A stretch of DNA of 64,000 nucleotides from Pseudomonas sp. B28(2017). Its GTDB lineage: Bacteria > Pseudomonadota > Gammaproteobacteria > Pseudomonadales > Pseudomonadaceae. A program made the position numbers and the translations under genes. Shown piece after piece: positions 37,421-44,648 of this stretch. The DNA lies in the NCBI RefSeq assembly GCF_002113025.1, contig NZ_NEJH01000005.1, forward strand, positions 243,916 to 307,915, read 5' to 3'. Position 1 is the first letter of the stretch; every line of letters starts with the position of its first letter. Under the pieces are notes generated by a model, which saw only the letters and a program-made list of their open reading frames with translations, was not told the origin of the DNA and ran no database searches.

Positions 37421-37890
37421 CCGGAGAGCTCTCTGGCTTAGGGTTAGCCGCTATACTAGGGAAGGCCGGTACGTGGTTTGCAAAAGGGGGAACAGCGCTA
37501 TCAAATGATGTTCTAGTCGAAACGCGTATTGGCAATGGTACGAAGGGTCAAGGTAGCGGAAATAAAGTAGACCAACTTCCGAACCAACAAGTTGTTGGGG
37601 CTGACGGAAAACCAATACCGGTGTACTCAGAGAAGCCCAATGGCCCTTATGCCACACAAGAGTTCCCATCGACTCCAGTGGCGCATGGTTTTCCCGATAT
37701 TGTCGATAACTATGCAAGCAGTGCGACTAAATTTCCTCTCAACAACGGCTCGTCGCTGTACCAAGCATCAGGTAGCTACAACGGTGTGGCGGGTAGGTTT
37801 GAATGGATTGTAGATCCGAAGTTGGGCGGTGTAACACACAGAATGTTTGTGCCAAATGGAACTGTTAACGGTATACCGGTGAAACCATGA
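37396..37890 (+). CDS. Orphan toxin module with 74-bp TpsA junction repeat
   Basis: An open frame of 164 codons: about 31 residues of TpsA border (GELSGLGLAAILGKAG, TWFAKG), then a toxin tip of about 130 residues with VGADGKPIPVYSEK, YASSATKFPLNNGSSLYQ and GRFEWIVDPKLGG..THRMFVP, ending NGIPVKP. The tip is intact but lacks export signals. It carries in front of it the exact DNA needed to recombine into block 4. The stop overlaps the immunity ATG. Toxin family not named. Confidence 0.7.
   Translation: MERKIRTMAGELSGLGLAAILGKAGTWFAKGGTALSNDVLVETRIGNGTKGQGSGNKVDQLPNQQVVGADGKPIPVYSEKPNGPYATQEFPSTPVAHGFPDIVDNYASSATKFPLNNGSSLYQASGSYNGVAGRFEWIVDPKLGGVTHRMFVPNGTVNGIPVKP
37416..37489 (+). repeat. 74-bp junction repeat, copy 2 (orphan module)
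   Basis: Same 74 bases as 36369-36442 with three substitutions, including GCTAAAGG to GCAAAAGG. Confidence 0.9.
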
Positions 37891-38426
37891 TTCAAGCAGT
37901 CTTTGAACGAATTTCCAAACATGGCTTGACTGACTGGGCCGTTTTGCTTCAGGGCGTCTGTGGTATTCCTAGCCTTTTGGGGCGCTTGCCAGCGTTTTGT
38001 GTGGAAAACTTTGCAAACGCTGAACTTGAAAAGGTGGCTGGGAATAATCCCTTGCTCGATGTGATTGTTAGCTTGGCTAACGATAGTGATCTGCCTGTAT
38101 CTGAGCTATGCCCGCAGTTGCAAAAAATGAGCGAGTTTCAAAATGCGGACATGCAACGAGCCAGGAAAATATGGCGAGCTGCTGCATTGGAAGAACTTCT
38201 AACAAACCTAGACTCGGACCCGCTCTATGGGTTGATAAAGCTGTCGGAGTTTTGGTCAAATTGGGAGTGGCCTGCTGATGCTCCACTGTCGATGACTCCC
38301 GGTGCGATGACTTTGCCGGAACATCAATACCACACTGCATCGAACTATGATCACGTTGTTCATGAACATGAGCAATGGTTGAAAGATGAGCTGGCTGCTT
38401 TGAGCTGTAGAAAAATTTCAACTTGA
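37887..38426 (+). CDS. Probable immunity protein (179 aa), last of the array
   Basis: ATGA overlap with the orphan toxin. Soluble helical protein with HGLTDWAVLLQGVCGIPSLL near the start and LYGLIKLSEFWSNWEWP in the middle. Followed within about 15 bases by an intrinsic terminator, so it is the last gene of the CDI region. Role from position. Confidence 0.7.
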   Translation: MIQAVFERISKHGLTDWAVLLQGVCGIPSLLGRLPAFCVENFANAELEKVAGNNPLLDVIVSLANDSDLPVSELCPQLQKMSEFQNADMQRARKIWRAAALEELLTNLDSDPLYGLIKLSEFWSNWEWPADAPLSMTPGAMTLPEHQYHTASNYDHVVHEHEQWLKDELAALSCRKIST

Positions 38427-38439
38427 TCCGACAATCTCG

Positions 38440-38465
38440 ACACTGGCCTTGCGCCGGTGTTTTTG
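38440..38465 (+). terminator. Intrinsic terminator closing the CDI region
   Basis: ACACTGGC / GCCGGTGT stem (one G-T pair) with a 5-base loop followed by TTTTT. Confidence 0.7.
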
Positions 38466-38641
38466 CACCCTATCTGCACCATTTTTGTCGTCTTCCTGCA
38501 TCCACCTGTAGCCCGGTAGTACTCAAGTAGCCCCCGTTCTGTAGTCTTTTTGTACCCCAGCCTGATGACCTTCGGTCTACCTGCTCAATACGCCTTTTTC
38601 TGCATGATTTTTTGCTCCTTAAGAAAAGTGAAAAGAAAGTG

Positions 38642-38701
38642 AAAAGGGGACAGGTTTATTTTTTGGTTTCGGTGTTGAAATCAGAAAATAGATCTGTCCC
38701 C
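38642..38701. repeat. GGGGACAG-type palindromic element at the 3' edge of the CDI region
   Basis: AAAAGGGGACAGGTTTATTTT (38642-38662) faces AAAATAGATCTGTCCCC (38685-38701). Same type as the element at 34014. The inner TTTCGGTGTT...TCAGAAAATAGA is also seen at 25420-25450. Confidence 0.7.
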
Positions 38702-38817
38702 ATTTCCGTCGCGGGCCGGCGGCAGGGTTTTGAGGATGACGTTCATTGTCTTGGCCTTGTTTCTTATCTGGGGACTTTGTGCTGAATGATCGGGCCTCTT
38801 CGCCGGATCGCCGCCCG

Positions 38818-38905
38818 GACCAAGCCCGCTCCCACAGGGGCCTGGTGTGAACACATAGCTTGTGTACGACACAAAACCCGTGGGAGTGTGGCTTGCCCGC
38901 GAAGG
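38818..38905. repeat. Outward-facing REP pair
   Basis: GCCCGCTCCCAC near 38824 and GTGGGAGTGTGGCTTGCCCGCG at 38880-38901, the common Pseudomonas GTGGGAGC REP family with some decay. Confidence 0.6.
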
Positions 38906-38925
38906 CCACGCCTCGGAGTCTGGGG

Positions 38926-39660
38926 CTAACCGCCGTGGCAGCAGCTCGACTTCTCCTGTCCCTCATATTTGTCATGATGCCGTACCCACTCCATGATTTC
39001 GTCCTCATTGCGGCCCTTGGGTGTCAGGTCGAGGTAGTTGTAGGCGCCGACCAGCAAGTCCAGGCCCCGGGCATAGGTGGAGTAGGTATGGAATATTTCC
39101 CCGGCGTCATTGCGATAAAACACGCTGAGGCCGGGGAGTTCTTCCTCGGCGCCGTCGGTTTTTTCGTAGTTGTACGTGGCCTTTCCGGTGGCGGCCTCTT
39201 CGGCTCGGGCACAGACGCCAAAGTCGTAGTTGAAATCGCATCCTGCTGACGACACCCAGTCGAACTTCCAGCCCATGCGCCGTTTGAATGCCTGGAATTC
39301 AGCGAACGGTGCGTGGGAAACCGCCACCACTGCAATATCGTGGTGGGCCAGGTGCTGGTTGGCGCCGTCGATATGGTCGCTAAGGAACGAGCAACCGGGG
39401 CAGCCCTCGTCCCAGCCCTCGGCGAACATGAAGTGATAGATGACCAGCTGACTGCGGCCGCCAAACAGGTCCGCCAGTTTCAGTTCGCCGTTGGGCCCCT
39501 GGAAGCGGTAGTCCTTGTCGATTTTCACCCAGGGCAGGGCGCGGCGTTCGGCGCTGAGTTTGTCCCGCTCCCTGGTGAAGGCTTTCTCGCGGAGCAGGTG
39601 CTGTTTGCGGGCGACGAGCCATTCTTCCCGCGACACGACGGGGTGATTCTGGATGTTCAT
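38926..39660 (-). CDS. DUF899-family thioredoxin-like protein
   Basis: 244 residues. The region KLADLFGGRSQLVIYHFMF followed by EGCPGCSFLSDHIDG (CxxC) and the C-terminal TYARGLDLLVGAYNYLDL are the DUF899 hallmarks, a thioredoxin-fold family of unknown substrate. The two cysteines of CPGC could be redox active. A His/Cys-rich end (SSCCHGG) may bind metal. Cytoplasmic. Single gene, leftward, with its end about 500 bases past the CDI terminator. Confidence 0.9.
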   Translation of the reverse strand: MNIQNHPVVSREEWLVARKQHLLREKAFTRERDKLSAERRALPWVKIDKDYRFQGPNGELKLADLFGGRSQLVIYHFMFAEGWDEGCPGCSFLSDHIDGANQHLAHHDIAVVAVSHAPFAEFQAFKRRMGWKFDWVSSAGCDFNYDFGVCARAEEAATGKATYNYEKTDGAEEELPGLSVFYRNDAGEIFHTYSTYARGLDLLVGAYNYLDLTPKGRNEDEIMEWVRHHDKYEGQEKSSCCHGG

Positions 39661-39811
39661 GCTGTTTTCTCCTGCGTGGGGCGGGGAGGGGACTTACACA
39701 GCCTAGTCGTTTGGCTTGTGTGGAATTCGACATACCGCTGGTCGGTCGTCAGTAAGAGCGTGGCTGATCGACAGCAGTCTTCCCGGCAATAACCACCCGC
39801 TACAGGTACTG

Positions 39812-39829
39812 GAGCAGGCTCGCTCCCAC
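39812..39829. repeat. Single REP arm
   Basis: GAGCAGGCTCGCTCCCAC, same family as the REPINs at 48503 and 51754, in the gap between the DUF899 and DUF6279 genes. Nothing else is recognised in 39661-39847. Confidence 0.7.
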
Positions 39830-39847
39830 ATGGGATTTGTGTAGCGT

Positions 39848-40717
39848 TTAGCCTTGTTTCGTCGCTTTCAAGCACTTCAGATCACTGAAGTCCTTCCTCA
39901 CACCCTCGATTTTCTTCAGCAATCTTTCGCGTTGGTTTGGCGTGCTTTCAGCCATCAGATCCACGAACAGCGAGCGTGCCTGGGCCTCGGTGTTGGCAAA
40001 GGCCTGGCGATAGGCGGGTGTCCACAAGCTCTCACGATTGACCAGAAGTATCTCGATGCGTTGTGGGAATTGTGGACTCTGGCGTTGGGCAACAGCTGCA
40101 CTGAATTGCTTCTGCCAATGGACCCGGTTGGCAAGCCACTGGGTGTTCTGCTCGCCAAGGGCGCTGGACCATGTGGCTACCCGCTGTTGCTGGGTGCTGT
40201 TCAGTGGCCCGAGCCAGTCGTTCAGGCGCTTTTCCATGCGTTCGCCACGCTCCTTGATCTGCTGGTCGAGGGAGGGCTTGAGGTATTCCTCCTTGCGCTT
40301 GCGCTGGTCCTTGGCGAAGGCTTCATTCATCTCGGCGACTTGCTTGTCATTCAGCCCCTGCAGCAACTCGATGGCCGACGGGGTGATTTCCCGCGCGGTC
40401 TCGGCGATCGCCTGTTCGGCTTCGTGGGCGCGGGCCTGCAAGGTGGCATCGGTGACCTGGTTGGTGGCGATCATGGTTTGCAGGCGGTCCAGCCAGTCGA
40501 GGTAGCCGGGCAGTTGGGTGGTGCAGTGCCAGCTCAGGTGTTCCTTCAGGCGTTCGTTCAGCCAGCTTTTTTGCTCGCCGTTCATGTCCAGGTAGTCGCT
40601 GAGCGTCCACGGGATGATCACGTCGAGGTTGCGGTAGGCCAGGCCTATGCGGTTGCACGCGCCGAGGGTAAGGGCGATGGTCAGCACAACGGCGATGTGT
40701 TTGAACCAGCGGGACAT
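39848..40717 (-). CDS. DUF6279-family lipoprotein
   Basis: 289 residues. Lipoprotein signal with lipobox LGAC (about residues 18-21), then RIGLAYRNLDVIIPWTLSDYLDMN, typical of a conserved gammaproteobacterial lipoprotein family (DUF6279). The rest is helical and charged, with long Glu/Lys/Arg runs. Likely periplasm-facing; function unknown. Probably monocistronic. Confidence 0.85.
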   Translation of the reverse strand: MSRWFKHIAVVLTIALTLGACNRIGLAYRNLDVIIPWTLSDYLDMNGEQKSWLNERLKEHLSWHCTTQLPGYLDWLDRLQTMIATNQVTDATLQARAHEAEQAIAETAREITPSAIELLQGLNDKQVAEMNEAFAKDQRKRKEEYLKPSLDQQIKERGERMEKRLNDWLGPLNSTQQQRVATWSSALGEQNTQWLANRVHWQKQFSAAVAQRQSPQFPQRIEILLVNRESLWTPAYRQAFANTEAQARSLFVDLMAESTPNQRERLLKKIEGVRKDFSDLKCLKATKQG

Positions 40718-40914
40718 GGGCGAATCCTTGCGATAGCCAGTCTTCGGGGTCTGATTCTTATGTGAACCCAGGATGAGCCTGACAGTTCAGCCGAGCAACT
40801 GCTGCCGCTCGTTGATGTTCACAGGATTTGATGGAGTGTCGGCGGGGAGAAACGAGGTTCCAGTCCAAGCGCTTCGAAGCTCAAAGCGCTTTGGGACCAG
40901 GTGAGGCGAGGGGA

Positions 40915-41103
40915 TTACTTTTTGCCCAGGGTGATCTGCTTGGACGGGCCGAATGTCTGGCCGCTGACGCCTTTGGCAATTTGCTGGATTTCACCGCCGG
41001 ACTTGAGGAACGCAGCGATCTGGCTATTGATCGATTCGCTGGTTTCGACTGCTGGAGCTGGCTTTGCTTTGCTGGTGGATGCTTTTACGCGCATGGCGGC
41101 CAT
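40915..41103 (-). CDS. Small basic conserved protein
   Basis: 62 residues if it starts at MAAMRVKAS (ATG at 41103, ACAGG close upstream); the frame is open further upstream but with improbable composition. A Lys/Ala/Pro-rich head (STSKAKPAPAVETSES) is followed by NSQIAAFLKSGGEIQQIAKG and a basic end. Likely a small nucleic-acid- or RNAP-associated protein by composition; that is a guess. Nothing is recognised in the 200 bases on its downstream side. Confidence 0.65.
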   Translation of the reverse strand: MAAMRVKASTSKAKPAPAVETSESINSQIAAFLKSGGEIQQIAKGVSGQTFGPSKQITLGKK

Positions 41104-41454
41104 TAACCTGTAGAAAATTAATTTGGCCAGGCATCGTACAGGAGTCACCTGGTAATTGCTTGGCAAATATCCCCTCGCAATAATCGTGAGGTCAGGGTAA
41201 TTAATCATCGGCCAATATTCGAAACAGGCGTCTAAGCCGCTGTTTTAACTAAAAACATTGCCTGGAAAAATACCGCGTTACGCCTGCCTGGGCATGGCGT
41301 AAATGCCCGGATCGGTCTGACGAGCGGCCAGGTGTGCGATGAAAACCCAGGAAAATTAAGGCCTTCAGAGGATTTTCTCGTGCCACCGGGCCGGGTGCCG
41401 AACGCAGCGCTCAAAACCGAGTAGAATGCCGCTCACGCAATGAGGGTATTGGAC
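41104..41454. other. Intergenic, promoter region of CvfB-like gene
   Basis: No gene seen. TAGAAT at 41422-41427 may be the -10 box of the CvfB-like gene, but no convincing -35 is visible. A short GCATGGCGTAAATGCCC partial dyad lies near 41291. Confidence 0.3.
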
Positions 41455-42291
41455 ATGGCTTTAGTCGGGCGTTACAACAGTTTGCAAGTGGTTAAACACA
41501 CTAACTTCGGTTTATATCTGGACGGTGGCGCGGATGGCGAAATTCTTCTGCCTAATCGTTATATTCCAAAAGATATTCCTACCGAAGATGAAGACTGGCT
41601 CAACGTTTTTGTTTATCTGGATAGTGATGACAAACTCATCGCAACTACTGAAAAACCGAAAGTTCAAGTCGGTGAATTCGCCAGTTTGAAAGTTGTTGAA
41701 GTCAACAGCATTGGCGTATTCCTGGACTGGGGGTTGCCGAAAGATCTGTTGCTGCCGTTCTCCGAAGAGAAGCGCCAGATGAAGGCGGGCGAGTATGTGG
41801 TGGTGCATGTCTATCTCGACAAGCACACCCGTCGCATCACCGCGACCGCGCGCCTGGACCGCTACCTGGACAAGACTCCGGCCAACTACACGGCAGGCCA
41901 GGAAGTGGATTTGCTGGTGGCCGAAGCCACGGACATGGGTTTCAAGGCCATCATCAACAACAAGCATTGGGGCCTGATCCACAAGAACGAAATCTTCAAG
42001 TTCATGCGCGCCGGTAAAGAGGAAAAGGGTTTCATCAAGCAAGTGCGCGCCGATGGCAAGATCAGCCTGAGCCTGCAGCCGGTCGGCCAGGAAGCGGCCA
42101 CCAGCCTGAACTCGAAGATCCTCGCCAAGTTGCGCGAAAACAACGGCTCCCTGGCGGTCAGCGACAAGAGCGATCCGGCGTTGATCAGCAGCCTGTTTGG
42201 TGTCAGCAAGGGCAACTTCAAGAAGGCCATTGGTGCGTTGTACAAGAATGGCCAGATTGTCATTCATGCCGATCGTATCGAACTGAGTTGA
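41455..42291 (+). CDS. CvfB-family S1-like RNA-binding protein
   Basis: 278 residues. Three S1-like beta-barrel modules in tandem: residues about 1-60 (GRYNSLQVVKHTNFGLYLDGG), 65-130 (VGEFASLKVVEVNSIGVFLDWG) and 145-210 (GQEVDLLVAEATDMGFKAIIN), then a winged-helix end (SLFGVSKGNFKKAIGALYKNGQI), as in CvfB/YitL proteins. Binds RNA in the cytoplasm. I prefer ATG at 41455 (GAGGG at 41442-41446) over the upstream in-frame ATG at 41440. A possible terminator follows at 42400. Confidence 0.9.
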   Translation: MALVGRYNSLQVVKHTNFGLYLDGGADGEILLPNRYIPKDIPTEDEDWLNVFVYLDSDDKLIATTEKPKVQVGEFASLKVVEVNSIGVFLDWGLPKDLLLPFSEEKRQMKAGEYVVVHVYLDKHTRRITATARLDRYLDKTPANYTAGQEVDLLVAEATDMGFKAIINNKHWGLIHKNEIFKFMRAGKEEKGFIKQVRADGKISLSLQPVGQEAATSLNSKILAKLRENNGSLAVSDKSDPALISSLFGVSKGNFKKAIGALYKNGQIVIHADRIELS

Positions 42292-42399
42292 TTGCCTGAC
42301 AGTACAGAGGGCCAGGATGGCGCCACCAGAGAAGTAAAGGTCTCTGGCAAGCGGCATTTTCTGGCCATCTGGTTAATAATCGACAGCATCATTTATTGG

Positions 42400-42436
42400 C
42401 CCCGGCCTTGCTGTTCAACCAGTAGACCGGGGTTTT
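42400..42436 (+). terminator. Possible terminator after CvfB-like gene
   Basis: CCCCGG (42400-42405) pairs with CCGGGG (42427-42432), followed by TTTTG. The loop is long (21 bases), so moderate only. Confidence 0.45.
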
Positions 42437-42485
42437 GTTTTGACTGTCGAGTTTCTGCCATGAATTGTGTAATCGAGGTGTTCCT

Positions 42486-43418
42486 GTGATCGCCACCCGG
42501 CGCAGCGCCGACGGGTTTGCCCTGCAAGTGATGGTCGGGTTGTGCCTGGTCTGGGGCGTTCAACAGGTGATGATCAAGTGGGCGGCGGCCGATATCGCGC
42601 CGGTGATGCAGGCGGCCGGACGTTCCGGTATGTCGGCGTTGCTGGTCGGGATGCTGATCTGCTGGAAGGGCGGCTGGAACCAGGTGAGTACGACCTGGCG
42701 CGGCGGCCTGTTGGCCGGTGCCTTGTTCGGCCTGGAGTTCTTCTTCATTTCCGAAGGCCTGCAACTGACCACGGCGGCGCACATGTCAGTGTTTCTCTAC
42801 ACTGCGCCGATCTTCACCGCATTGGGTGTGCACTGGTTGCTGCCAAGTGAGCGTTTGCGACCCTTGCAATGGCTGGGGATTGTCCTGGCCTTTATCGGGA
42901 TTGCCATCGCGTTTGCCGGCGGAGTGTCCTGGAACAACCTTGATTACCGTATGTTGATGGGCGATGCCTTGGGTGTGCTGGCGGGCGCGGCCTGGGGTGC
43001 GACCACGGTGGTGGTGCGTGCCTCGCGCCTGTCGGAAGCGCCGGTGACCCTGACGCTGTTCTATCAGTTGATAGTCGGTTTTTTCGGTTTGTTGTTGATC
43101 GCGCTGCTCAGCGGCCAGATCACCCATGTCAGCCTGACCACCGTGGCGGTCACCAGTGTGCTGTTTCAGGGCGTGGTCGTGTCGTTCTTCAGTTACCTGA
43201 TCTGGTTCTGGCTGCTGCGCCGTTACCTGGCAGCGAACCTCGCGGTGTTTTCGTTCATGACGCCGTTGTTCGGCGTCACGTTCGGTGTGGTGCTGCTGGG
43301 CGAGGCGCTGAGCCTGAACTTCATCATCGGTGCAGTGCTGGTGTTGGCGGGCATCACGTTTGTCAGCGCTGAACAGTGGTTGCGCAGTCGTTTGCGCAAA
43401 GCTCTCGGGCAGGACTGA
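42486..43418 (+). CDS. EamA/DMT-family transporter
   Basis: 310 residues, ten hydrophobic segments in two EamA repeats (MVGLCLVWGVQQVMIKWAA at the start; second repeat from about 155 with GDALGVLAGAAWGATTVVVRAS). Drug/metabolite exporter of the inner membrane; substrate unknown. GTG at 42486 has GAGG at 42475-42478. The 3' end overlaps the 3' end of the convergent MFS gene by 56 bases. Confidence 0.9.
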   Translation: MIATRRSADGFALQVMVGLCLVWGVQQVMIKWAAADIAPVMQAAGRSGMSALLVGMLICWKGGWNQVSTTWRGGLLAGALFGLEFFFISEGLQLTTAAHMSVFLYTAPIFTALGVHWLLPSERLRPLQWLGIVLAFIGIAIAFAGGVSWNNLDYRMLMGDALGVLAGAAWGATTVVVRASRLSEAPVTLTLFYQLIVGFFGLLLIALLSGQITHVSLTTVAVTSVLFQGVVVSFFSYLIWFWLLRRYLAANLAVFSFMTPLFGVTFGVVLLGEALSLNFIIGAVLVLAGITFVSAEQWLRSRLRKALGQD

Positions 43419-44544
43419 CCGGCGCGAGCGTCAGGCCGCCGGCGATCAGCAAGCCGCAGCCGGCGACCACCAGTGCCGGCTGCAAACCGCCACTGAAATG
43501 ACTGCTGAGCGCCGCCAGCAATGGCCCGCTGAGCTGGCCCAGGGCAAAGCAGGCCGTCAGCAGGCCGGCATTGCGCTGGGTCGCGTGGGGTGCCAGTTCC
43601 CGGGAGCGTTGCATCACCAGTTGCATGCAGGCCAGGAATGGCGTGCCGCACAGGATCACACCCAGCGCCAGGCCTGGCCCGTTGCCCAGCAGGCAGGCGA
43701 ACACGCCAGCGGCTTGCAGCCATAACGTTGCCATCAACCAATGACGCGTGGCGCCGGGCTTTTGCCGACGCAAACTCACCAGCACCACACCGGTTGCCGC
43801 CGCCAGGCCAAAGCACGGCCAGAACAGGTCGGCCTGCCATTGGCCATGGAATTGCGCGTTGGCCATTTGCGACAAAAAGGTCGCCGGGATGATGTAGCCC
43901 AATCCGTACAAGCCGTAGATCAAGCCCAGGCGACCGACGCCTTGAGTGGACGTCGGGCTGGCGTTGGGAGCAGCGGCCACGGCGGCGGCCGGTTGTGGCA
44001 GGAACGGCAGGATCCCCAGCAGCATGGCCAGCCCTACAGCGGCATACACCAGCCACAAGGTGGCGGATGTCTGGCCCAGCAGATTCGAGCCCAGTGCCAA
44101 CAAACCTGTCAGAAAAATCCCCAGGCCCGGTCCAGCGAAGACCAGGGCGCCGAGCCGAGGACGACCGGCCGCTGCCGCGAGCGGTTGGCTCAGGGCGGTG
44201 ATCATCACCAGCACCCAGGCGCTGGCCACACCGGTGCCGAAGCGCAACAGCAGGTGTGACCAGAAACCATTGGCCCAGAACGAAGCCAGGGTCAGCAGCA
44301 CGCAGAGCCACAATCCGCCGAGCAAGCGCCGGCGCACTTGCGCGGGACGCCGGGAAAACATGGCGTCCACCGCACCGATGAAATAACCGAGGTAGTTGGC
44401 GGCGGCAATCAGCCCGGCGGCAGTCAGGTCGACCTGACCTTCGCTGAGCAGGTGCGGCAGTTGCGGTGTCAGGGCAAAACGGCCGATGCCCATGGCCATC
44501 ATCAGGGCAACGAAACTGGCGGATAGGCGAATCAGGGGAGACAT
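43363..44544 (-). CDS. MFS transporter, YbfB/YjiJ family
   Basis: 393 residues, twelve hydrophobic segments. The start SFVALMMAMGIGRFALTPQLP and NYLGYFIGAVDAMFS are typical of the YbfB/YjiJ group, whose substrates are mostly unknown. Divergent from the LysR gene with 104 bases between, so it is the probable target of that regulator. Convergent overlap of 56 bases with the EamA gene. Confidence 0.9.
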   Translation of the reverse strand: MSPLIRLSASFVALMMAMGIGRFALTPQLPHLLSEGQVDLTAAGLIAAANYLGYFIGAVDAMFSRRPAQVRRRLLGGLWLCVLLTLASFWANGFWSHLLLRFGTGVASAWVLVMITALSQPLAAAAGRPRLGALVFAGPGLGIFLTGLLALGSNLLGQTSATLWLVYAAVGLAMLLGILPFLPQPAAAVAAAPNASPTSTQGVGRLGLIYGLYGLGYIIPATFLSQMANAQFHGQWQADLFWPCFGLAAATGVVLVSLRRQKPGATRHWLMATLWLQAAGVFACLLGNGPGLALGVILCGTPFLACMQLVMQRSRELAPHATQRNAGLLTACFALGQLSGPLLAALSSHFSGGLQPALVVAGCGLLIAGGLTLAPVSPARELCANDCATTVQR

Positions 44545-44648
44545 GGTCTGGATTCCGTTCAGGGGATCAATGACCGTCAGGCTAGGACTGATTGACTTTC
44601 TTTAAAAATGAATAATATTGAGTAACTTGTTCTGTTTTGGAGAGTGTC

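Larger units (their letters stand above)
38466..38925. other. Gene-free stretch with repeats
   Basis: No gene seen. It holds the palindrome at 38642-38701 and two REP arms in outward orientation (38820-38835 and 38880-38905). It marks the end of the mosaic CDI region. Confidence 0.6.

Noticed and set aside
37305..37508. 67-codon ORF
   Set aside because: Continuation of the headless fragment at 37257 into the 74-bp repeat in the wrong frame.
19479..38426. Prophage or integrative element
   Set aside because: No integrase, phage structural, plasmid or conjugation genes and no tRNA-type attachment site were seen; the mosaic is explained by TpsA and toxin/immunity parts.
39024..39464. 146-codon minus-strand ORF within the DUF899 gene
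   Set aside because: Out-of-frame reading of DUF899, which has the family motifs including CPGC.
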